Shown here one piece after another: positions 21,795-31,075 of a DNA stretch of 64,000 bases (the first letter of the stretch is position 1; each line of letters begins with the position of its first letter). The stretch is from Microthyrium microscopicum (taxonomy: Eukaryota > Ascomycota > Dothideomycetes > Microthyriales > Microthyriaceae), in NCBI GenBank assembly GCA_010405405.1, contig MU004230.1:1013744-1077743 (forward strand). The letters are read 5' to 3'. The notes below the pieces were generated by a model. The model made no database searches. It saw only the letters and a program-made list of their open reading frames with translations, and was not told the DNA's origin. A program made the translations under genes and the position numbers.

Positions 21795-22467
21795 TTACCG
21801 CTGAATAAGGTGTAGACCGGACGCGGTCTCGATGATTCCGCTCACTTCGCCCGGCTGCAGGGCGAAAGAAGCTTCCTCAAACTCCTTTTGCATGTCGCCC
21901 TGTCCAAAGAAACCGCTGGAAAATGGTCAGTCGAGCTAGGCTTCAACAGTAATAGTCCTGGGACAGGTAAGGGGCACCAGTCAGTGACTTACAGATCACC
22001 ACGCTTTCTAGCGCTGCTGCAATCCGACTCTGATGTTGCAATGTCTCCGAGTGTCTTTTCGCCTGACTTGATTTGAGCCTCATGGGCCTGAAGGATCTCG
22101 CGAGCTTCCTCCTTGGATCGAGTGATTTTGCTTTCACGCCAGCTGGAAGGGCGTCGGCTGCCATTGTGCTTGATCAAGAGATGTGCAGCTCGTATTTTGC
22201 CTTCGCTGCCATTAGCTGCGGTGGAGCGGTTGATACCGGCACTGCTATGATGGGTAGACATGTGCTCCTTCAGCTTGTTGGTATCAGAACCCTCTGGAGG
22301 CTCCCAGCGAGATTCTTTGGTGTCTGCATTGAAATAGTATGGCAGATTTTTGGAATTGGAGATTCGAATTTCCCATCCCGAAGGAAGTCCAGTAGTATCA
22401 GGCTAGGTATGAATTAGTACCACTGAAAGACTAGCTAAGTTACAATGGGATGACAAACAGATACCAT
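21795..22467 (-). CDS. ESS1: parvulin prolyl isomerase Ess1/Pin1
   Basis: Exons 22467..22465, 22402..21993 and 21915..21795 sum to 534 nt, 177 residues. Ess1 isomerises phospho-Ser/Thr-Pro bonds, chiefly in the RNA polymerase II C-terminal domain. The WW domain is near the N-terminus (LPSGWEIRISNSKNLPYYFN, then SRWEPP). The parvulin domain follows with AAHLLIKHNGSRRPSSWR (the His and the Arg cluster that bind the phosphate), SDCSSARKRGDL (the catalytic-Cys region), GFFGQGDM and the end GLHLIQR. The first coding exon is only the ATG itself; the intron after it (22403..22464) has an excellent TACTAAT branch site. The fungal spacing between WW and catalytic domain is normal. The RNA polymerase II subunit gene RPB9 lies 1.2 kb away, divergent. 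Confidence 0.95.
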
Positions 22468-23655
22468 GATTTTTAGCTTGTATTTGGACGTCTGGGAGAT
22501 GCTACAATGGATAGAACTTTATGAAGCCAAGGTGGACGCTGCGATGTGGAGCGGGAATTGTTGAAAATGGTCTTGGTGGTGAGCTGGGAGGACGTCTGGT
22601 GGTTGTCCAGGCAATTCCATCCCCCACATGGCTCAAGGAAGGCGCGAAGAGGAGCTTTTGCGCTAGCATCACGTGTGAGGGAGGGGTGACTTCCTCATCA
22701 AAGTTGACCACGTGTGTGGCGGCGGGATTAGCCGCTTCATTCAATTTTAGTCAGCAAACATTTGAAGAAGGCTTGATTTTTATAGCGCTAGGTACCGTAT
22801 TCATGAGGTCAAGAAATTGCATATACAACGACCACTATTGAAGTTCTTTCAAATATACTTAACGGGCCATTTGTATATCCCGTCATAGGTTTAAAGAATC
22901 TCTTTGTTAGTCATTTGCTAGCATTTCAGGTTTGACGCAACCGTTTTCCTGCCGCCTGCAAATCAAAGCTCGGTTTATGCTTTTCGATGGGGACGACTGA
23001 TGACTGGTGTCTTGGAGGCAAAATGCTAAGCCTTGTTTGAGTTTGTGATCGTGCTCTTTATTATTCAGAATCTGAGTCTGGTCACTCTTAGCATCTGCTC
23101 AGATTCTGAAATTACCTAGTAGCTGCAAATGGTACTACCAGCTGCTAGTAAAAGAACATAGGGTAGTAACTTCAATTTCCAAAGGAAAAAATCAAGATCC
23201 GGGATAGTTTGAAATAGAAGATAATTTCTAAGCAAAATGGGATCAAGATTCAAGTGCATTCCAAAGCAATAACGGTTGACTAGGAAAGAGCAACTTATGA
23301 GCTCCTGTAGCCCCCGTGCTCCCCTGCGCCCCCACAACTTGACCTTTCAACCTTTCCAACCTCTCCCAAAGTTCCTAGAGAGTTCCTAATCCAAACACCG
23401 CAACCCTACCAAAGCCTACTACGCCTACTACCAACTACTACAAAGAAACATTACTCACCTTCTCCTCATCACTCATTCTGTCTTTGACTTTCTGAGCCTT
23501 AAATCATCTTAACCTCTAGACCCTTCCCTTTCCTTCCTCCTACACCTTTCTCACTTCACCATAAACTGGACCGCTTGCCTGACCAATTCTTTTCCCTTTC
23601 AACATCCATTTCCTCTGACTAGTAGATATTCCTTTGCAACATCTGACACGTCAAC
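22468..23655. promoter_or_regulatory. divergent promoter region ESS1 / RPB9
   Basis: About 1.2 kb between two divergent RNA polymerase II-related genes. The 300 bp before RPB9 (23340-23650) are strongly pyrimidine-rich on the plus strand, typical of fungal 5' flanks. No ORF is convincing. Confidence 0.55.
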
Positions 23656-24634
23656 ATGTCAAATAACGACGTCGAGGCGAGTGGTAGCACTCAACAACCC
23701 AAAATCACATTCAAATTCTGCCGCGAATGGTATGTTACAGCTAGTAGTCATTCTGCGCCACATCAGCTAATGAACACTTTCTAAATTTAGCTCAAACCTG
23801 TTATATCCACAAGAAGACCGCGAAAATAGTAAACTCGTCTTCGCATGCCGTAGCTGTCCCTACAGTGAACCTCCAATCTCCGAATTAGTCCACCAAAACG
23901 ATCTCAGCAACAAGGTCGGCGAGACTGCCGGAATTACTCAGGACATTGGTCAAGACCCAACGGTTCGTGCTGCGTCCTTCTTTCCCGAGTTGTGCACCAT
24001 GTGTGGTCAAGAGATCCTATGCGATACCTGCGGGAAACCTAACGCACACGGCGTCTGGTTGGAAGTGGACGCGAATGGCGACGAGACCTCCGCAACCGAC
24101 CCCTACGCTGCAACCACCGATGCCGAATCCTTCCTCTACAGCGACGATATGCTCAACGATCCTGCGAATAACATTTTCAGCGATGGCGTTGAAATCGACT
24201 TTTACGATGAAGACATGCTGAGCGATCCCCCCTCGGACGACGATCACGGCGAATACTACATTGCAGACACGAACGGCTACAGTCACGGAGGTCCCGTCTA
24301 CATGAATGGATTCGCGCAGTCAAAACCCGAAGAGAAAGAGGCGGATAATCAGCCAGCGCCCGTAGCATAGTGGATCTCTTCATCACCAGGGTCTGCATGA
24401 TTCTGAAGCGAATTCACTTGGCTAACTTGCGATTTTCATATTATTAGCTGCCCCGTATCCAAAAGACTTGTCCCGCTTGTGGCGAGAACGAAGCCGTCCA
24501 TTTCCAGTCCCAGCAACGTACCGCCGAAACAGGAATGGTAAGTCACGTTCTTCTTCACCTTACTTCTCTTGCTTACTTTGCCTTTCTAGAAATTATACTT
24601 CGTCTGCGTACAGTGTGGTAACGTCTGGCAGTGA
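23656..24634 (+). CDS. RPB9: RNA polymerase II subunit Rpb9
   Basis: Exons 23656..23729, 23791..23962, 24448..24537 and 24590..24634 sum to 381 nt, 126 residues, the usual Rpb9 size. Rpb9 sits on the jaw of RNA polymerase II and affects start-site choice, fidelity and TFIIS action. The N-terminal zinc ribbon has FKFCRECSNLLYP and FACRSCPYSE; the C-terminal ribbon has CPACGENEAVHFQSQQRTAE and FVCVQCGNVW. Between them stands the family linker DPT-LPR, split by intron 2. That intron is 485 nt against about 50-60 nt for its neighbours, starts with a weak GTTCGT donor, and is an open frame from the exon to a TAG at 24370. A second possible donor (GTAGCA at 24362) would insert 133 codons in frame. 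Confidence 0.95.
23963..24370 (+). other. in-frame ORF inside RPB9 intron 2
   Basis: 136 codons continue the RPB9 exon-2 frame without a stop until TAG at 24368-24370. The encoded stretch holds CTMCGQEILCDTC (CxxC-x5-CxxC), then a very acidic segment with two copies of a DML-x-DP motif (SDDMLNDP, DEDMLSDP), and ends KPEEKEADNQPAP. Cutting at the GTAGCA donor (24362) and joining to 24448 keeps phase 0, giving an isoform of 259 residues with the insert between the zinc ribbons. The last 77 nt of the intron, with branch GGCTAAC and acceptor TTATTAG, look like a normal small intron. It could also be expressed from its own ATG at 23990. Confidence 0.5.
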
Positions 24635-25249
24635 GCGTCAGAAGAATATGATGTTCATGCATGAGTGAAAGCAGTCCGAAGTATACATGACTTATGAATT
24701 GCATGTAATCATTGGTTACGTCTGGCGCTGGAAGGTTGCTCAACATGAGCCAATTGTTTGCGATATAGATAATCCCATACCGATTCTTCCTTCCAACCTT
24801 GCTATGTCTCGTTTGATGACTAATAAAATAGAACACTAATGGCCAATGTACGCATTTATCATTTCAATGTCTGGAGACACTCCCATCGCCCTGGAGAGAA
24901 TGAAAACTCGATCCAGAGGGTGAGGCTGAAAACGCTTATTAGAGAGTAGTCAACATACGAGATATTGAATTTCAAAACAGACAGCCTTAGGACATAACCT
25001 TTTTCTGTGAAACTTTTCTTATGGGCCCCGAATTGACTGACCTAGTGGCCATGGTTCAAGTGGACAATAGTTCTGCTCATTCATATCAATCCCCGATTTC
25101 GATTGGCCCATTGACATGCAATCCCAAAATCGAGTTGTCAAATTCACCAGTGGCCCAACTTGCCTTAACGTCCACCATAGAATTCCGTAATCTGCGGGTA
25201 GCAGTCAACACCATGCACATAGAGTATCTGTAAGCTCTCGTGGTGGGGC
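24635..25249. other. intergenic, no gene seen
   Basis: RPB9 3' flank followed by AT-rich DNA. A plus-strand ORF at 25021-25233 has no recognisable content. Confidence 0.4.
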
Positions 25250-25938
25250 CGATTCAGAAAATACAACAAAATGTATTGTGATATACGCATCTCCGCTTTC
25301 AAGACGTGGCCTAGAAGCAATTACACCAAGACTCCGCATCATGATAGTTTCCGAAGTCTTCGCGATTCTGTGCAGCTTGGCTGCCCTGCTTGCAAGAAGC
25401 TCCTTCAAATGCTGCCGGACGGAAACTGCATCGAGATTTGGGGTGGAGTGGCTCCTTGCACGGAATGCCATCAAGAAAATATGGCTTCAATGATGATCTC
25501 AAGGTGCATGTGTTTTTCTCTCCTAAATGGCTTTCAAATATCCTCTCAGGAAACAAGCCGCGGTCCAGCCTTGGGAAAGCAAACAAGCATCCGCACTTGT
25601 GCATACCAAGTGTTGCGTCTTGGAACCCGTCAGATCCTTTTGCAACATCAAGCCACTGTTGGGGTTCAGACTCTAATCAAGTTGCAAGACTCGAGGCGGT
25701 CAATCTTCAGACGTTAATAGAGAAGATCGACACTTCAGGCTTACCGCAAACCTTCAAGAATGCTATTGATATCACGAGACTATTTGGGCTAAGGTCTCTT
25801 TGGACCGATAGCCTCTGTATCATTGCCTCAACTCCTTCTACTGGGCAATTCGTTCGCATATGTAAATTGGACTTCACAGATCACAGAGTGGAGGAAATAC
25901 TTGCCTTCTTTGAAGATAGGATCATCGTTATTAGTTAG
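25250..25938 (+). pseudogene. HET-domain (heterokaryon incompatibility) gene remnant
   Basis: The translation resembles the N-terminal part of fungal HET-domain proteins, which trigger cell death after fusion of unlike hyphae. One frame gives a segment with SVQLGCPACKKLL up to about 25490. A second frame, from about 25500, gives SDPFATSSHCWGSDSNQ (family: LSHCWG), SGLPQTFKNAIDITRLFG (family: LPKTFRDAI) and LRSLWTDSLCIIAS (family: YLWIDSLCIIQ). The family's next block (QD..DW..ES) is missing, the frame drifts into unrelated sequence and stops at 25936-25938. A frame change near 25490, no clear start codon and loss of the second half of the domain indicate a broken gene. Confidence 0.72.
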
Positions 25939-27088
25939 GACTTTGAGCATCAAGTCAAGGCTGTTTTAAACCTGATGTGAATAACTTATCCAAGTTCTTC
26001 GGACCGCTAAGGCTGCAGTATAATGAGTCAAAATGAGGCAGAGGATAGCAAGACATTGGCTTCTTGTTGGTCAGAAGCTTCGAGTTACCATTGCTAGATG
26101 GTATAACTCATAAAGGAGCAGACACCTGAATGTTATGAGGCGATGATGGGAGACAGCTGTGGCGTCTATTGAAACCGCCATATGACAGGAGATGTACATT
26201 AGCAGCCTGCAGCTGTGTGTCTTTGGAATTATTCTTAATTTAGCCTAGTCTCAAAAGACTGGTATATCTTTGTGCAGAATCAAGTGTTTATGAGCAGTTT
26301 GGCAGTAACCAATAAAAAGCCATCAGGCTGAACGCAAGGCTGACATTCCAACATAAACAACAGAGCCAACACTCAACGAGCCATAACATCAATTGTTTCG
26401 CGGCGAGCACCTTCTACCATTTATATTTGCCCATAAAAAGTACAGATGGAAATTGCAAAAAGTTCACCACACATCTGAGATGTGTGGCTATGAAAATCAG
26501 TCGACTGATTTTACTATGCAAACGGGGCTCGAACCTGAAGGTTGTCATTGCCACAAATTTATTCGTTAGACTTGAGCGGGAGTTGTCTCTTAATTACGCA
26601 TCGGGTTAGGACTATCTGACTCGTTCGAGATTAGACATCAGATAAATAACCGTCAATTGCCACCCTTATGTTGGACCTAAATGTTAGTAGATATTCCAAA
26701 ATTGCCATGTTTTTAGATATATACTGCAATTGACTGGAACAAAGTGCCTGCACCCACGTATATCTCATCTCACTATCGCCAATCACCTCAGGAATAATAG
26801 GAGAATTGGTCTGACTTGGGGCTTATTCCTCGCGTAAACATTTCGGATACATGTTTACCCCTCGGAGACATATTCGGAGACATTCCTTGGGAGATTCCAA
26901 ATCAATTGCTTATTCTACATTCAAGCCTTCTAGGCTTTGTAATGCCTCGTATTTTAGTGATATAGAGCTTAAAGCGCGTACAATTACAAGAGTAAGATTT
27001 TTTCTACTTTCTATCAACCACTTGCTTCGGGCAACCTGTTCTTCTTCTCCACAAAGCCTAGAATATCTTACTTTATACGCTCTTAATC
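25939..27088. other. gene-free, AT-rich interval with hairpins
   Basis: About 1.15 kb with no credible coding gene between the HET remnant and the methyltransferase. It contains three closely spaced inverted repeats (26467-26543), listed separately. Confidence 0.5.
26467..26543. repeat. three consecutive inverted repeats
   Basis: 26467-26487 is a perfect 9-bp stem with a 3-nt loop (CCACACATC-TGA-GATGTGTGG). 26493-26512 is a perfect 20-bp palindrome (AAAATCAGTCGACTGATTTT). 26532-26543 is a 5-bp stem with a 2-nt centre (AACCT-GA-AGGTT). All three sit within 77 nt of non-coding DNA. Confidence 0.85.
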
Positions 27089-27955
27089 ATGAATAGCCCC
27101 GAAAGCCAGAACACCTTCAAGCCCAAGCAGGCGCTAGCACCATCACCAACGCTCTACGATGAGCTTGTTGGCAATGGTATGGAGGAGCTGGCAAAGGCGA
27201 CGATTGCAGAGATTGCTGCCATTCCTCGAGACGCGATAGTGCACGACAATGGCTGCGGCACCGGCGCAGCCAGCGCAGCCGTCGTGGCAGCAGTCGCAGA
27301 TCCAACGGCGCCTCTCAAGATCACAGGCACCGACATCAATGACGATGCGCTCGACATCTATCGTAAACGGGCTTCCGAAGAGCGATGGCCTGCATCAGCC
27401 CAGCATGTTGATGCGGCCAGACTGACCTTTGACAACGAGACTTTTACCCATTCCATCAACAATGCTTTGCTATTCGTACTACCGAATGACGGTATCGATG
27501 CCGTAAAGGAGGTACATCGTACACTCAAGCCTGGCGGCGTCGCGCTCTTCAACACTTGGGTTTTCACCCCCAGCCTAGGCCCTGTCCAAATTGCCTCGAA
27601 AGCTACTCGCCCACCTGGCACGCCAGAATTGCGTCAAGGATTGGACAAGTGGTCAAGAGCCGAGTTTCTAAGGACTGTGTTAGAGCAAGGCGGCTTCTTG
27701 AAAGACAATGTGGACATAGTGGAGCGAGATGTGTACATTACAACACCGTCGGCGCTCAAGCGACTGGCAACCATCGTCTGGAGTTTTATTGGCGGGACTT
27801 CGAGCGTTGGGTGGCTCAAAGAGGACGAGGAAAGCTGGGAGAGAGCGGTAGGTATCGTGATGGAGGAACTCAAGAAGACGCCAGGTTTCCAAGAGACGCA
27901 CGATGGTAGGTGTGTTCTAAAGTTTGTGGTGAATATTGTCACTGCAAAGAAGTAG
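27089..27955 (+). CDS. class I SAM-dependent methyltransferase
   Basis: Single exon, 288 residues. The Rossmann-type SAM fold is plain: motif I IVHDNGCGTGAASAA (about residues 50-64), the acidic end of strand 2 in ITGTDINDDALDIYR, the strand-3 Asp region QHVDAARL, strand 4 INNALLFVLPN, and the post-motif HRTLKPGGVALFNTW. No signal peptide or TM helix. Proteins of this layout in fungi are often small-molecule O-methyltransferases of secondary metabolism, but the substrate cannot be read from sequence and no polyketide or peptide synthase is in the window. It sits in the accessory-looking 25-33 kb block and is GC-richer than the flanking non-coding DNA. Confidence 0.88.
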   Translation: MNSPESQNTFKPKQALAPSPTLYDELVGNGMEELAKATIAEIAAIPRDAIVHDNGCGTGAASAAVVAAVADPTAPLKITGTDINDDALDIYRKRASEERWPASAQHVDAARLTFDNETFTHSINNALLFVLPNDGIDAVKEVHRTLKPGGVALFNTWVFTPSLGPVQIASKATRPPGTPELRQGLDKWSRAEFLRTVLEQGGFLKDNVDIVERDVYITTPSALKRLATIVWSFIGGTSSVGWLKEDEESWERAVGIVMEELKKTPGFQETHDGRCVLKFVVNIVTAKK

Positions 27956-28435
27956 ACACTGGGAAATTCGCTGAGATTGTGACCTTTGATTCAATCTGCT
28001 AAAACATTCCCCTAAACACAGTTTAGTTGAGAATAGAAAGAGTTACCACAGGCCACTATCTTCACAAAGGACTCAAGAAGTTGAACTGCAGCCACAAACT
28101 CATGCCGCCTTTTTCCGCGCGGGAGCATAACCGCTGGGACTTCTCCCTTTATGTGCCTGTTCATACCTGTGCCAGCATTTACGGTTGTGCGCTGTCTCGG
28201 TCGGTGGCAGTTTGTCTGTATTTCAGTCTGGAAGACGACCATGTCTTTACACTCACTGTCAGTGGCTTCCATCGATCCATCATATTCAATCGAACGTTCC
28301 AGTATGCGTGTATCTGTCGCAATTAATGATCAAACATGTACTCCTCACGTATGATTGAGAGCCTCCAGAAAAGTCACCAGATAAACGTTGTTAGATTTTG
28401 TCTCTCTTATCATTATTTAGTCGGGGATCTTTGCT
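27956..28435. other. convergent 3' intergenic region
   Basis: Between the stop of the plus-strand methyltransferase and the stop of the minus-strand M28-like gene. No gene seen. Confidence 0.4.
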
Positions 28436-29959
28436 CTACAAATTTCTTGTATAATTCAGCTTTCCAAATCCTGATTGCGGCAGTATATCAACAGCCTCCC
28501 ATATTCTCAAAAAGCTATCGACTTGACGCTTTGCCGCAGGTATGTCCATCAGTTGTGTTTGATTGAAGTCCTCCGGCCATATCTTAAGCAGCCAGCTTGG
28601 AGCCGTGACCAGCGATATTTCCGGTATTTGGCTCCATAGAAATGGCAGTCCCTCTCCACCTTGCTCGGCCGTCGTCTTGAGCGGGTTCGTCGCTCGTATT
28701 GTATCTGGGGTTGCTCCACGCCAATTGGATTGGAATAGTGATGCGAGCTCTTCGGTAGCGGCGTAGATTACCTCTGGATCAAGTCGACCGGTTGGGTAGT
28801 AGAGATCATTAGCGACATCTTCTTTCCACTGGACAGCACCCAAGTGTTCAACACAGGATCCGAACAGTGCTTTATATCCATTGCCGTTCGTCCCGTTCCA
28901 GAGATCTTGATGGTCGCTGAGCCAGCGCGCCATGACTCGGCCTTTGTCGGTGAATCCCGATGTGTGTAAATGCCCAGTTAGGAATACAAGTATGGTAGTG
29001 CGCTTTGGTGGAGATGCTTTCAGTTCTCTTGCCTTCGCCAAAAGCGCCAGATGACCATTCTCTTCCACAACGTTGCTACCATCCGTATGAGTGCTGATGA
29101 TGACTGACTCATTCTTCCGCTCCGTGCCTTCTACGATAGTCCATAATGTTCGCGTTGTCCCATTAGGGAAAAGCTGTCCAGTAGACGTCAGCGTTACCGT
29201 TGAGCCCTGGTTTGCTGCTGCGACTATCTGCTGTGAGACCGATCCTGCTACCTGGACCGCTGGTATGCCTTGGTAGTTGATCTTGAAAGGGCCATATTGA
29301 CCATAAGCATTGGCCAAAGTCAAGTTCTGCCAAGCGTAGATAACTCCCTTGACTCCCAGCCTCGCCGCATCAGTCAGATTGTGGACATAAATGTTGGCAG
29401 CCGATGCCGGTACTCCAGGAAGAGTTCCCCAGGCGGGTGAACCGGGCCAGACGGCGAGGTTCTTTGCTCCATCGGTGCCTGGGTTTGTAATGTTGAGTAC
29501 GGCGATGCTGCCATTTGCGCGCGACCAATCTGGCGAGCTTAAGGCTGGGTTTATGACATTCACCAGTGTGCCTGTAACTCCTACGGCATCAGTGTTGCCG
29601 GAGTATGGAATATAGAAAGATGCCGGGATAGTCTGTCCATTCAATTGGATCTGAGGTGGGCTTTGAGGTGCCTGGTTGTATGCAAATTGAAAGACATCAG
29701 AATTGACTTGCAAGCCCAAAGACTGCAGTTGTGACTCGAGATGATTGACGAAGGTGGTATGATTTGGAGAGCCAGTGAGGCGACTTTGTAGTTGAGCAAG
29801 AAGATCAACTTGAGGATGGTACCAGTCGAGGCTTGGGTAATCAGGTTCACAAACGGTCGTTGTGGCAAGGAATCCAAACAATATAAAGCTGCAGAACTGT
29901 GAGAGGGCTCTATGCGAACCGCATGTCGTGCTTGATTGAGTTCGCATCATGGTTGGCAT
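28436..29959 (-). CDS. secreted M28-like protein with altered active site
   Basis: Single exon, 507 residues from the ATG at 29959. A hydrophobic segment (FCSFILFGFLATTTV) at about 22-37 looks like a signal peptide or anchor. The first 250 residues include a PA-like inserted region (SIAVLNITNPGTDGAKNLA, then AARLGVKGVIYAW), and the second half has the M28 layout. At the place of the family's first zinc motif it reads VIISTHTDGSNVVEENGHLALL, so His and Asp of the HxD pair are kept. Where M28 enzymes have a Glu-Glu pair it reads ILVFLTGHLHTSGF, so those Glu residues are absent. Many NxT/NxS sites suggest glycosylation. It may be a non-catalytic or altered relative of Zn aminopeptidases; my alignment is by eye. 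Confidence 0.75.
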   Translation of the reverse strand: MPTMMRTQSSTTCGSHRALSQFCSFILFGFLATTTVCEPDYPSLDWYHPQVDLLAQLQSRLTGSPNHTTFVNHLESQLQSLGLQVNSDVFQFAYNQAPQSPPQIQLNGQTIPASFYIPYSGNTDAVGVTGTLVNVINPALSSPDWSRANGSIAVLNITNPGTDGAKNLAVWPGSPAWGTLPGVPASAANIYVHNLTDAARLGVKGVIYAWQNLTLANAYGQYGPFKINYQGIPAVQVAGSVSQQIVAAANQGSTVTLTSTGQLFPNGTTRTLWTIVEGTERKNESVIISTHTDGSNVVEENGHLALLAKARELKASPPKRTTILVFLTGHLHTSGFTDKGRVMARWLSDHQDLWNGTNGNGYKALFGSCVEHLGAVQWKEDVANDLYYPTGRLDPEVIYAATEELASLFQSNWRGATPDTIRATNPLKTTAEQGGEGLPFLWSQIPEISLVTAPSWLLKIWPEDFNQTQLMDIPAAKRQVDSFLRIWEAVDILPQSGFGKLNYTRNL

Positions 29960-31075
29960 TAACGGAATAGCAACCCAGATTCCTGGAATCTGGTAGGTTT
30001 CATTTCATTCTTAAAGAACAGCTTATAGAGAAATCTAATTGATTTCTGACTCCAACTCCGCTCGTGATTGCGAGCATGTATGATCTCATTTTAGCAATAA
30101 GGCTATTACCTAAAGACCTCGGATAATTCGATTTCTGGGGTACTCACAACCACCAGAGAAAATCGCTACTAGGGAATCAGGTATCCGATTTTCTCGCTTG
30201 ACTCGACGCAATTCAAAGAAGCAGGTGAAATGAAAGTTGTAAGTGGCGAGGGAAAGACTTTCGCAGACAAGGACCCGATCATGCATGATCCATTGCCTTG
30301 AGGTGAAAGCTTATTTAAATGACAAGAATTTTAGCCAACTTTTTCCTGTCTAAGCTGAAGTATATAATTTAGAAGTCTTGGAATGGTAGAAAGGGCCCGT
30401 TGTTATTTGATATTGTCTTGGAACTAGACGAGAAAAAAGGTATCGCCATATGCCTGCCACGCTTTTTGGGTTCATGAATCTCACCACAAAAAATGACTTT
30501 CCAGGATGTTGTTCGAACCAATGGCCTTTCTTGCCGTTGCGTTGTTGATGGCAAGGACTAAAATCTGACATGCATCAAATATGCATCCTATCAAGGAAGC
30601 TTTGATTGATGATCACCCAACGCACGCACATCTCCAAAGCTCTGGATCTCTTCCTTTGCTCTCCAAATTTAGCCACCTGCTCTACTAAGCTCCAAATACG
30701 CCTATACGTATACGAGCGCTTTAGATTTCGGTATTTGTTGTGGTACAATGTTCCACCAGATGATCTTGTGGCAGAGCCGCAGAGACACTGACGAGCAGCC
30801 CTTTCTTACTGGAGATCAGTCATGATGAGAGGACCTTTACTAACCATTCAGTTGCTGCAAGGCTGATTTAATGCTTACGTCCAGAGCTTGAAGCATACTT
30901 TGAGTGATCAGGATTTGGGTTGACCAGCCAAGAACCGTTAATTAGCCAAGAATGATGTACCCGGATGTGAGATGTTTGCTATGAGTTTAAAGTTCATAGA
31001 GGACAAGGGACGTACAAAATGGAAGCGGCCTGCAGGTAGGTAAGTTGAGGCTGAAGTCAACTTTCTTGAGCAAAA
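29960..31075. other. divergent promoter region of two secreted-protein genes
   Basis: About 1.1 kb between the divergent M28-like and multicopper oxidase genes. AT-rich, no supported ORF. Confidence 0.45.

Noticed and set aside
26518-26560. tRNA T-arm-like sequence (GGTTCGAGCCCC on the minus strand)
   Set aside because: No acceptor stem, D-arm or anticodon arm could be folded around it; the flanking stems do not pair.
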